This document shows positions 7,734 through 14,308 of a stretch of DNA of 28,180 nucleotides, one piece after another. Position numbers and translations under genes: made by a program. The notes beneath the pieces are model-generated. The model did not search any database and was not told the DNA's origin. It saw only the letters and a list, made by a program, of their open reading frames with translations. The stretch comes from Bifidobacteriaceae bacterium (GTDB lineage: Bacteria > Actinomycetota > Actinomycetes > Actinomycetales > WQXJ01): assembly GCA_031268115.1 (NCBI GenBank), contig JAIRXV010000436.1:1-28180 (forward strand), read 5' to 3'. The number at the start of each line of letters is the position of its first letter. Within the stretch, counting starts at the first letter, position 1.

Positions 7734-7767
7734 CAATATGCCGGCGATACGCGCGGGCTCGTAGGCT
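7734..7767 (+). promoter_or_regulatory. vanR promoter with candidate VanR box
   Basis: CAATAT (7734-7739) and CGATAC (7745-7750) are half-sites 11 bp apart, the spacing used by OmpR/PhoB-type regulators such as VanR. They overlap the -35 position of a -10 box TAGGCT (7762-7767). Predicted transcription starts about 2 nt before the vanR ATG at 7776, so the mRNA is leaderless. The ten bases CGATACGCGC (7745-7754) recur exactly in the vanH/vat intergenic region. Confidence 0.55.
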
Positions 7768-7775
7768 GTGAGGTC

Positions 7776-8468
7776 ATGCGCGTGTTGGTGGTTGAGGACA
7801 TGCCCTACATGGCCGAGGCCATCCGCGACGGGTTGCGCCTTGAGGCGATCGCTGCGGACATCGCGGGGGACGGGAACACCGCTCTGGAGATGTTGAGCGT
7901 CAACGCCTATGACATTGCGGTGCTGGACCGCGACATTCCCGGTCCGTCTGGGGATCAGATCGCCGCGAGCATCGTCGCCTCGGGCAGCGGCCTGCCGATC
8001 CTGATGCTGACCGCCGCGGACAGGCTCGACGACTTAGCCAGCGGGTTCGAATTGGGCGCCGACGACTACCTCACCAAACCGTTCGAGCTGCGCGAACTCG
8101 TGCTGCGGCTCAGGGCACTCGACCGCAGACGCGCCCACCACCGCCCGCCCGTGCGGGAAATCGCGGGCCTTCGGTTGGATCCGTTCCGCCGCGAGGTTTA
8201 CCGGGAGGGGCGTTACGTCGCGCTCACCAGGAAGCAGTTTGCTGTCCTTGAAGTCCTGATCGCCGCCGATGGCGGTGTGGTCAGTGCCGAAGATTTGCTG
8301 GAGCGGGCGTGGGACATCAACGCCGACCCCTTCACCAACGCGGTGCGTATCACCGTGTCGACCCTGCGTAAGCGGCTCGGCGAACCCTGGGTCATCGCGA
8401 CCGTGCCCGGCGTTGGCTACCGGATCGACACCGGGCCGAACGCCGTGGACCGGGGGCAAGGGGCGTGA
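7776..8468 (+). CDS. vanR: VanR, OmpR-family response regulator of glycopeptide resistance
   Basis: A 230-residue protein: receiver domain (1-115) with VVED at 5-8, phospho-acceptor Asp51 in AVLDRDIPG and Lys101 in TKPF, then a winged-helix DNA-binding domain (about 127-225; RKQFAVLEVLIAADG, TNAVRITVSTLRKRLG, VPGVGYRI). It resembles the VanR of Streptomyces very closely as I remember it (MAEAIRDGLRLEAIAADIAGDG). When phosphorylated by VanS it should activate vanHAX and its own promoter. The stop overlaps the vanS start in GTGA, so the two are translated together. No ribosome site precedes the ATG, in keeping with a leaderless message. Confidence 0.95.
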   Translation: MRVLVVEDMPYMAEAIRDGLRLEAIAADIAGDGNTALEMLSVNAYDIAVLDRDIPGPSGDQIAASIVASGSGLPILMLTAADRLDDLASGFELGADDYLTKPFELRELVLRLRALDRRRAHHRPPVREIAGLRLDPFRREVYREGRYVALTRKQFAVLEVLIAADGGVVSAEDLLERAWDINADPFTNAVRITVSTLRKRLGEPWVIATVPGVGYRIDTGPNAVDRGQGA

Positions 8469-9547
8469 CTAGGACCCGCGGTCCAAGCGTGCGGCTCAAG
8501 TTCACGCTCAGCTACGCGGCGTTCCTCATGGTGGCAGGCGCCCTGCTGCTCGCGGTGGTGTGGGTGTTCCTCTTGCGTTACGTTCCCCCCGAAGCGGTCT
8601 CGATCCGCGGCGGCGGATTCGTCCCCGGGCGCGGCGACCTGGTGCGGGCCTTCGCCCCGAGGGTGGCCTGGGCGTTGGCTTTCCTGTTGGTCTTTGGCCT
8701 GGTGGGAGGGTGGATCCTGGCGGGGCGGATGCTCCGGCCGTTGACCCACATCACCGCCGCAACGCGCAAGGCGGCGGGCGGATCGCTCTCGCACCGGATC
8801 GAGCTGGACGGGCCGTCCGACGAGTTCCGGGAGTTGGCCGATAGCTTCGACGCCATGCTGGCGCGGCTCGAAGCGCACATCGGCGAACAGCAACGGTTCG
8901 CGGCGAACGCCTCCCACGAGCTGCGGACCCCATTGGCGGTGACCCAAACGCTCCTTGAGGTGGCGCGCAGCGATCCAAACCCGGCTGTGGGCGAACTCCT
9001 GGAGCGCCTTCATGTGGTCAACGCCCGCGCCATCGACCTCACCGAAGCGTTGCTCCTGCTCAGCCGCGCCGACCGTGGATCCTTCCGCCGCGAACCCGTG
9101 GATCTGTCCCTTGTCGCGGAGGAGGCCGCCGAGACGCTTCTTCCCCTCGCGGAGAAGCGTGGGGTCACCATCCAAACCGCCGCCGATGTCGCACCCACCG
9201 CCGGTTCGTATCCTCTCCTGTTGCAGATGGCCACGAACTTGCTGCACAACGGGATCGTCCACAACCTCCCCGACCAGGGCACCGTCGAGGTCAGCGTTGC
9301 CCTCGGCAGCGAATCGGTGATGCTGAGGGTCGAGAACACTGGCGCGATCCTGGCGCCGCAGATGGTTGCGACGCTCACGGAGCCGTTCCAGCGCGGCACG
9401 GCTCGCGTCCGCGCTGATCACGCGGGCGTTGGTCTGGGCCTCGCGATTGTGGCAAGCATCGTCAGGGCGCACGGCGGCTCACTGGACCTCAGCCCGCGGA
9501 CCGGCGGCGGATTGTGCGCCACAGTCCGGCTGCCCGCCGCACGGTGA
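8465..9547 (+). CDS. vanS: VanS, membrane sensor histidine kinase of glycopeptide resistance
   Basis: A 360-residue kinase: membrane helix about 16-38, a short outer loop of about 27 residues (39-65), a second helix about 66-86, then HAMP, the dimerisation domain with the phosphorylated His151 in NASHELRTPLAV, an N box (NLLHNGIVHN, 258-267) and a G box (GVGLGLAIV, 321-329). The short outer loop and the overall sequence are those of actinomycete VanS rather than enterococcal VanS. It senses glycopeptides or the damage they cause and phosphorylates VanR. GTG start in GTGA overlap with vanR. Its stop is just 11 bp from the stop of the convergent vanX. Confidence 0.95.
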   Translation: MTRTRGPSVRLKFTLSYAAFLMVAGALLLAVVWVFLLRYVPPEAVSIRGGGFVPGRGDLVRAFAPRVAWALAFLLVFGLVGGWILAGRMLRPLTHITAATRKAAGGSLSHRIELDGPSDEFRELADSFDAMLARLEAHIGEQQRFAANASHELRTPLAVTQTLLEVARSDPNPAVGELLERLHVVNARAIDLTEALLLLSRADRGSFRREPVDLSLVAEEAAETLLPLAEKRGVTIQTAADVAPTAGSYPLLLQMATNLLHNGIVHNLPDQGTVEVSVALGSESVMLRVENTGAILAPQMVATLTEPFQRGTARVRADHAGVGLGLAIVASIVRAHGGSLDLSPRTGGGLCATVRLPAAR

Positions 9548-9558
9548 GGCCCACCCCA

Positions 9559-10191
9559 TCACGCGGCCAATTGGTTCGCGGCGGCCACAATGGGGAAATC
9601 GAAATAGGTGTCAGGGTAGGGCTCGTCTCGGAGGCTGTAATGCCACCATTCGCATTCATACCGGTCAAATCCGCTGCCCTCCATGATGGTGCAAAGGTGC
9701 CCGCGGTTTCGCGTTTCGGTGGGATCGATTCCTTGGGCGCCATGATGTGAAATCGCGTCCATCAAATCATGGTTGCCGCCCGTCGCCGCGAGTTCGCCCG
9801 TATCCAGGTGGTAGAGCGTCAAATCCACGGTGCTGCCGCGGCTGTGGGCCGACTTAGTGGCCACATATCCCCGTTCAAACATCTCGCGCCGGTCGATGTT
9901 CGGATAATGCCGCGCCTTGGTCCGGCCGTCCTCTGGTTCTCGCGACCATCGCAGGAAGCAATCCACAGCGCGCTGCGGGCGATAGCCATCCCACACCAGG
10001 AGGCCAAAACCGAGGTGTTTGGCGCGGTCTTGGGCCCGCGCGAGGGCCTCACAAAGCGCCACTGTACCGACAATTCGATTCGCTTCATAACAGTCCACCG
10101 GCCTTCCGGTGAAATTGTCCCAGGTTGCGTACTTGGCATCCCAGCGTATGCCTGGCACGAGTTCGTCCACAAAGGCAAAATCGCCGTTCAT
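9559..10191 (-). CDS. vanX: VanX, zinc D-Ala-D-Ala dipeptidase
   Basis: A 210-residue cytoplasmic enzyme that hydrolyses D-Ala-D-Ala so that only D-Ala-D-Lac enters peptidoglycan precursors. The zinc ligands His116 and Asp123 (SAHSRGSTVD) and His184, with catalytic Glu181 (EWWHY) and Arg71 (WDGYRPQR), fall at the same residue numbers as in enterococcal VanX. RWDAKYATWDNFTGRPVD at 16-33 is also nearly identical to that protein. The ATG overlaps the vanA stop in ATGA and has GGGAGGAG 7 nt upstream. It is the last gene of vanHAX. The longer frame to 10377 lies inside vanA and is not used. Confidence 0.97.
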   Translation of the reverse strand: MNGDFAFVDELVPGIRWDAKYATWDNFTGRPVDCYEANRIVGTVALCEALARAQDRAKHLGFGLLVWDGYRPQRAVDCFLRWSREPEDGRTKARHYPNIDRREMFERGYVATKSAHSRGSTVDLTLYHLDTGELAATGGNHDLMDAISHHGAQGIDPTETRNRGHLCTIMEGSGFDRYECEWWHYSLRDEPYPDTYFDFPIVAAANQLAA

Positions 10192-11228
10192 AGGTCTTCT
10201 CCTCCCATCGCTAGCGCCAAGACTTGGTCCAAGACTTCGGCGAGGGTGAGGCCCGCGGCCGCCATCATCCTGGGATAGCGGCTGTAGGACGTGAGCCCGG
10301 GCAACGTGTTGACTTCGTTCAGGACCACTGTCCCGTCCTCCTTCAAAAACATATCCACCCGGGCCAGGCCTTTGCACCCCACAGCGCGGTATATGGCTGT
10401 GGCGGTCTCTCGCACCCGTGCGCGCGAATGCTTCGAGATGTCAGCCGGAACGATTATCCTTGAGTTCTCGCTGCCGCTTTCGGGTTTGGGCTCCTGGTGG
10501 ATTCGGAAGAAGCCCTGGGTCAGAACGATTCGGTCGATTTCACCCATCGTCAAATCCGACCCGTTGCCCACAATGGCGCACCCGACCTCGCTGCCGGTGA
10601 CGGCCTCTTCAATCAGCACCTTCGTGTCATAGGCCCTTGCGTGCTGGACTGCGGGCAGCAGATCTTCCTTCCGCTGGACTTTACTCACGCCGAACGATGA
10701 ACCGGAGCGGGCTGGCTTGACGAAGACGGGGTACGTCAGCCCGCCCACCTCAGGGCGCGTCCCGGACTCGACAGTCCTGTAGACCGGCGTCGCAATCCCG
10801 GCACTCGCTGCGATGGCATAGGTCAAGGATTTGTCCATGCAGAGGGCCGAACTCGCGACCCCGCAACCGGCGTACGGGATTCCGGCGAGTTCGAACAGGC
10901 CTTGGAGTGCTCCGTCTTCGCCCAAAGTGCCGTGGACAACAGGCAACACGACGTCCAGGCCGATCACGTGGTAGGTCCCGTGGCCCAGAACCAGCAACCC
11001 CTTGATGGTCCGGTCCGGGCAGAGCATGGCCGGACGGCCGCCGCGCTGTTCCCAGCCTGGGTCGGGGCCATCGCACAGTCTCCACGCGCCGGACTTTGTG
11101 ATTCCGATCCACACGGGCTCGTACTTGCTCGGATCCAGGCTCATGGCGACTTGCTGCGCGGACCTGACGGAGACGAAATTCTCTTCGCCGGTACCGCCGA
11201 ATACGACCCCGACCCGCAATTTAGACAT
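10188..11228 (-). CDS. vanA: VanA-type D-alanine--D-lactate ligase
   Basis: A 346-residue ATP-grasp ligase that joins D-Ala to D-lactate, giving the depsipeptide that glycopeptides bind poorly. His244 in FFRIHQE, the residue that sets D-lactate preference, sits at exactly the VanA number. Other signatures are CMDKSLTYAIA, VFVKPARSGSSFGVSK, GLARVDMFL and LNEVNTLPGLTSYSRYPRMM. The N-terminal loop reads GGTGEENFVS, where VanA has GGCSEEHDVS: Glu15 and Glu16 are kept but Ser14 and His17 are changed. The ATG (11228) overlaps the vanH stop by 8 bp, with AAAGAGAG just upstream. The name is used at family level; whether it groups with VanA, VanB or the actinomycete ligases needs a tree. Confidence 0.95.
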   Translation of the reverse strand: MSKLRVGVVFGGTGEENFVSVRSAQQVAMSLDPSKYEPVWIGITKSGAWRLCDGPDPGWEQRGGRPAMLCPDRTIKGLLVLGHGTYHVIGLDVVLPVVHGTLGEDGALQGLFELAGIPYAGCGVASSALCMDKSLTYAIAASAGIATPVYRTVESGTRPEVGGLTYPVFVKPARSGSSFGVSKVQRKEDLLPAVQHARAYDTKVLIEEAVTGSEVGCAIVGNGSDLTMGEIDRIVLTQGFFRIHQEPKPESGSENSRIIVPADISKHSRARVRETATAIYRAVGCKGLARVDMFLKEDGTVVLNEVNTLPGLTSYSRYPRMMAAAGLTLAEVLDQVLALAMGGEDL

Positions 11229-12243
11229 GATTATTCTCTCTTTCGAATGCGATGCAATTGGCCAGACTGTTCTCAACGATGTCCCGCAAGGAACGGTCCG
11301 TGTAATACGCGACGTGCGGGCTGATGATCACGTTGGGCAGCCTTTGCAGGCGCGCCAAGGCGCCATTCGCGCGGGGTGCATCCCGGCAGTCGGTGTAGAA
11401 GACCCCTTCCTCCCCCTCGATCACGTCCAGCGCCGCGCCACCCAACCTGCCGCTTTCCAACGCGCCGATCAGAGCTTTGGTGTCGATGAGTGAACCGCGC
11501 CCAGTGTTGACAATGAATGCGCCGTCTTTCATCGCGGCGATGCTTCGACGGTTCACAATGTGGCGCGTGCTCGCGGTGAGGGGAAGATGGAAAGTAACAA
11601 CGTCACTGTGACGTAGTAGGTGATCAAAAGGAACGTCATCGGCGGCGGGAGTTCGATGATTGTCATGGGCCAGAATCCGGCACCCGAAACCTCGAAGCCG
11701 CTCGATGACGGCCGCGCCGATACGGCCTGTTCCGACAACCCCGACCGTTAGGTCCCCCAACTCCCTTCCGGGGGCGTCACTCAATCTAAAGTCCCGCGCG
11801 GCCGCTCGGCCCATGACAGACCGTGCATCCCGCACTGCCATCAAGATCAACATCAGCGTGTAATCGGCGACACTTCCGGGCGAATATGCGACATTGGCGA
11901 CGGTGAGTCCGACGCTTCGGGCGTACTTCAGATCGATGTGGTCATACCCAATACTGCGGGTGGATATGTAGCGGGCGCCGGCTCGACTCAACTCGAGAAG
12001 CATGGGATTGGTGACCCTGTTCCTGTGGCTCACGCTGACGCAACGGGAACCCGCCGCAAGTTCGATATTGGCGTGCGATACCGGGGCCTCGGTGATGAGG
12101 GGCACCACGCCGAAACGGGGCGCAATCTGGTGGAACAGTGCGGCTTCGCGTGCTGGGCAACCGTAAACAGGAATTCGCGTTGTGGGGATAGCCGGAAGCA
12201 CGCCGGCGGCGGGCGGGCAAGGTGGGAGCGCGGTATGGGTCAC
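11221..12243 (-). CDS. vanH: VanH, D-lactate dehydrogenase
   Basis: Reduces pyruvate to D-lactate for the VanA ligase. The 340-residue protein has the NAD-binding GVVGTGRIG (168-176), catalytic Arg249 in NTGRG, the Glu in EGEEGVFY (276-283) and His310 in SPHVAYYT. STRSIGYDHIDLKYARSVGLTVANVAYSPGSVADYTLMLILMAVRDA-type sequence marks it as VanH rather than a general 2-hydroxyacid dehydrogenase. It is the first gene of vanHAX. The GTG at 12243 gives about 14 residues more than enterococcal VanH; a GTG at 12201 would give a more usual length. Neither has a ribosome site, so the start is uncertain. Confidence 0.95.
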   Translation of the reverse strand: MTHTALPPCPPAAGVLPAIPTTRIPVYGCPAREAALFHQIAPRFGVVPLITEAPVSHANIELAAGSRCVSVSHRNRVTNPMLLELSRAGARYISTRSIGYDHIDLKYARSVGLTVANVAYSPGSVADYTLMLILMAVRDARSVMGRAAARDFRLSDAPGRELGDLTVGVVGTGRIGAAVIERLRGFGCRILAHDNHRTPAADDVPFDHLLRHSDVVTFHLPLTASTRHIVNRRSIAAMKDGAFIVNTGRGSLIDTKALIGALESGRLGGAALDVIEGEEGVFYTDCRDAPRANGALARLQRLPNVIISPHVAYYTDRSLRDIVENSLANCIAFERENNHV

Positions 12244-12274
12244 GCCGACCAGTCAACCGGGGAGGGCGTTGCCA

Positions 12275-12311
12275 GCGCGTATGCGGTTTCCGATACTCCC
12301 CCGATACGCGC
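12275..12311. promoter_or_regulatory. Candidate VanR binding region between vanH and the acetyltransferase gene
   Basis: CCGATAC is repeated at 12290-12296 and 12301-12307, an exact 11-bp period as for OmpR-family sites. The second copy extends to CGATACGCGC (12302-12311), identical to the sequence before vanR. A reversed copy GCGCGTAT (12275-12282) pairs with ATACGCGC (12304-12311). The site could serve vanH, the divergent acetyltransferase, or both; I could not identify a convincing -10 box for vanH. Confidence 0.5.
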
Positions 12312-12352
12312 CGGTCCAAGAATGCGTGCCACGCCAGCTGCCTCCCCGAACG

Positions 12353-12382
12353 ATGACGGCGAAGAGCGTTGGCGGTTAGGCT
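12353..12382 (+). promoter_or_regulatory. Promoter of the acetyltransferase gene
   Basis: TAGGCT (12377-12382) is the same -10 hexamer as in front of vanR and lies 6 nt before the GTG start at 12389, giving a leaderless message. ATGACG (12353-12358) is a plausible -35 box 18 bp upstream. Confidence 0.5.
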
Positions 12383-12388
12383 GAGACA

Positions 12389-13042
12389 GTGATAGCGCCT
12401 TTACCCGAATCGGCTTTACCGGACCCGCGCGTGCGTCTCCCAGTGCCGGGGTTCGACGTCACCTACGTGAAACCCACCATCACGAGGAAGAACATCGAGG
12501 TTGGCGACTTCACCTACTATTCGGGCTTGGACTTTGAAGCGCAAGTAACGCATCACTACCCAGACATGTACGGGGACCGTTTGGTGATCGGAAAGTTCTG
12601 CCAGATCGCCGCCGGGGTGATGTTTGTGATGAACGGCGCCAACCACCAGATGAACGCGGCCACCACCTTCCCGTTTTACATCCTCGAACGGTGGAGCGGC
12701 GTGGCTCCCGCCTTGGAGGACTTACCGTGCAAGGGCGATACGGTGATCGGCAACGACGTGTGGATCGGCGAGAACGCCGTGATCCTCCCCGGCGTGCAGG
12801 TCGGGGACGGAGCCGTCATAGGCGCCCGCGCGGTGGTGGGCTCCGATATCGCGCCGTACACCATCGCGGCTGGAAACCCGGCTCGCTCGATCCGCAGGCG
12901 CCTCGACGAGGAGATGATCGACCTGTTGGAAAAGGTTCAATGGTGGGACCTGCCCATCGGGCAGATCCAGGCGCTGATGCCGATCCTGACCAGCCCCGAC
13001 CTGGAGCGTGTCAAGGAGCAACTGCGCCGCCGCCTCGGGTGA
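12389..13042 (+). CDS. Vat/CatB-type xenobiotic O-acetyltransferase
   Basis: A 217-residue left-handed beta-helix acetyltransferase. It has IEVGDFTYYSG, LVIGKFCQIAAGVMFVMNGANHQM with the presumed catalytic His86, then hexapeptide repeats (GDTVIGNDVWIGENAVILPGVQVGDG, 116-141, and AVIGARAVV) and AGNPARSIRRR. MNGANHQM and LPCKGDTVIGNDVWIG are closer to Vat streptogramin A acetyltransferases than to CatB chloramphenicol enzymes, but the substrate is not proven. Such enzymes are trimers that use acetyl-CoA in the cytoplasm. It starts at GTG, probably leaderless, divergent from vanH across the candidate VanR region, and converges on jetD. Confidence 0.85.
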   Translation: MIAPLPESALPDPRVRLPVPGFDVTYVKPTITRKNIEVGDFTYYSGLDFEAQVTHHYPDMYGDRLVIGKFCQIAAGVMFVMNGANHQMNAATTFPFYILERWSGVAPALEDLPCKGDTVIGNDVWIGENAVILPGVQVGDGAVIGARAVVGSDIAPYTIAAGNPARSIRRRLDEEMIDLLEKVQWWDLPIGQIQALMPILTSPDLERVKEQLRRRLG

Positions 13043-13054
13043 CCCAAGCGGGTG

Positions 13055-13074
13055 CCAGGCCCGGATCGGCCTGG
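13055..13074. terminator. Weak bidirectional hairpin between the acetyltransferase gene and jetD
   Basis: CCAGGCC (13055-13061) and GGCCTGG (13068-13074) form a perfect 7-bp stem with a 6-nt loop in the 114-bp convergent gap. There is no T-run on either side, so termination is only a guess from position. Confidence 0.3.
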
Positions 13075-13156
13075 TCGCGGCAGTCCCTCGCGGTGCAACC
13101 GCGCCGGTCGGAGCCGCCGTGTCGCCGCCCTCAAGACCCTCATTCCTTCAAAGCAC

Positions 13157-14308
13157 TCAGTCCAAACCCAGCGCCGCGAGTGCAACCCCCCAGGGCAGGC
13201 GTTCTTGCTCCAGGCGCAGGCCAGCGGATGTGACCGCGTGGTACGCGGCCTCTTCCGGTGGTGAAAGAAGCGGCAGGCCGGCCGCAGTGGGCTTCGGTTC
13301 GGGGACGGCCAGGTCGCGGTAAGCATCCAGGGTCGCGGTGTCCATGAGGACCGTATGCACCGCGGGAACGTGGGAACGCAGTCGGTTGACGATGGCGAAC
13401 CCATGGCTATCGAGATCGCCCCAGTATGTGATGGGCGCCTCGCGCAGCCATGGCACCGCGTCGAGGGCGGCGACGGCGTAGCCGCCGCCGAACACGGCCA
13501 CGACTCCGGGGGCAGGGGGCAGGGCAAGGAGCGTTTGGAGGTTCTCCAGGACGATGACGCGCCCCGGCTTGAGGTTGAGCGCCGCCACGTGGTCAACCGG
13601 GGCCTCGACATCGGGCGGGCAACCAGGCGCGAGGTCCGGATCCAGGATGCGTAACCGCAGCCGGACTGGGGGTTTCGCGAGGCCGAGGGTGTCCCGCCCG
13701 GTCACTGCGGTGAGGAGATCGCGCACCAGGGCCGAGTGGTGCTCGATCCATTTGGAGTCGATGCCGCGGATCGGAAGCTGGCGCACATAGAGCCCCGAAT
13801 CTGGGTGCGCTTCAAGCCACTCGATCACACCTCCGATGCGCTCGAAATCTTCGGCTGGCACGGCTCCGAGGGCGCGGGCATGGCGCCTCAGCGCCGCGGC
13901 CAGCGGGTCATCGGGTGGGCGGTCGGCCAGACCCCACCGCCGACCGAGCGCGCCGACCCGCTGGCTCACTGCCCTCCAGTGGGCCGAGCGCCCAGCCAGG
14001 CGGGCCGCCTCGGCGGGCGAGGACGCGATCAGCCGCACAGGAACGGCCTGGGATCCGAGGTTCGCCCAGCGGCGCCGCTCCCATTCGACGGCCGGATCGT
14101 CCCAACTGCGCACCCAGCGTGCGGCCGCTTCTTGATCGGCTAACACTTCCGCCTCCGATGGCGGCCCCAGCGATATCGCAGGAGGGCGCGGGTTTGGCGC
14201 TCCCTGGGGATCCTGCGCCTGACCAACCGCCCAGGTGGCACAGTTACGGTCATAAGAGGCCCGCATCCGGGCCGCCGCCTGCTGCGGGGTGACCATCCGT
14301 TCAGCCAT
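13157..14308 (-). CDS. jetD: JetD, topoisomerase VI-A-like nuclease subunit of Wadjet
   Basis: A 383-residue protein with an N-terminal DUF3322 region and a C-terminal DUF2220 toprim-like domain: acidic Glu255 in VIVLENLQTLLAL and the Asp pair in YWGDLDSHGFAIVNRLR (GDLD at about 297-300). In Wadjet, JetD is the nuclease that cuts small circular DNA once the JetABC motor has reeled it in. The ATG at 14308 overlaps the jetC stop by 8 bp (ATGGCTGA); a second ATG at 14296 is possible. It is the last gene of the operon. Confidence 0.93.
   Translation of the reverse strand: MAERMVTPQQAAARMRASYDRNCATWAVGQAQDPQGAPNPRPPAISLGPPSEAEVLADQEAAARWVRSWDDPAVEWERRRWANLGSQAVPVRLIASSPAEAARLAGRSAHWRAVSQRVGALGRRWGLADRPPDDPLAAALRRHARALGAVPAEDFERIGGVIEWLEAHPDSGLYVRQLPIRGIDSKWIEHHSALVRDLLTAVTGRDTLGLAKPPVRLRLRILDPDLAPGCPPDVEAPVDHVAALNLKPGRVIVLENLQTLLALPPAPGVVAVFGGGYAVAALDAVPWLREAPITYWGDLDSHGFAIVNRLRSHVPAVHTVLMDTATLDAYRDLAVPEPKPTAAGLPLLSPPEEAAYHAVTSAGLRLEQERLPWGVALAALGLD

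Noticed and set aside
8417..9472. 351-residue minus-strand frame across vanS
   Set aside because: It is antisense to vanS, rich in Arg, Gly, His and Gln without any motif; a shadow of codon bias.
9559..10377. Longer VanX start
   Set aside because: The extra 62 residues overlap vanA and have no similarity to VanX; ATG 10191 has GGGAGGAG and an ATGA overlap.
11221..12243. General D-2-hydroxyacid dehydrogenase
   Set aside because: STRSIG, VAYSPGSVADYT and LEG/IEGEEG segments plus position before vanA make VanH the better call.
12389..13042. CatB chloramphenicol acetyltransferase
   Set aside because: MNGANHQM and LPCKGDTVIGNDVWIG agree better with Vat enzymes; kept as Vat/CatB type since substrate is unproven.
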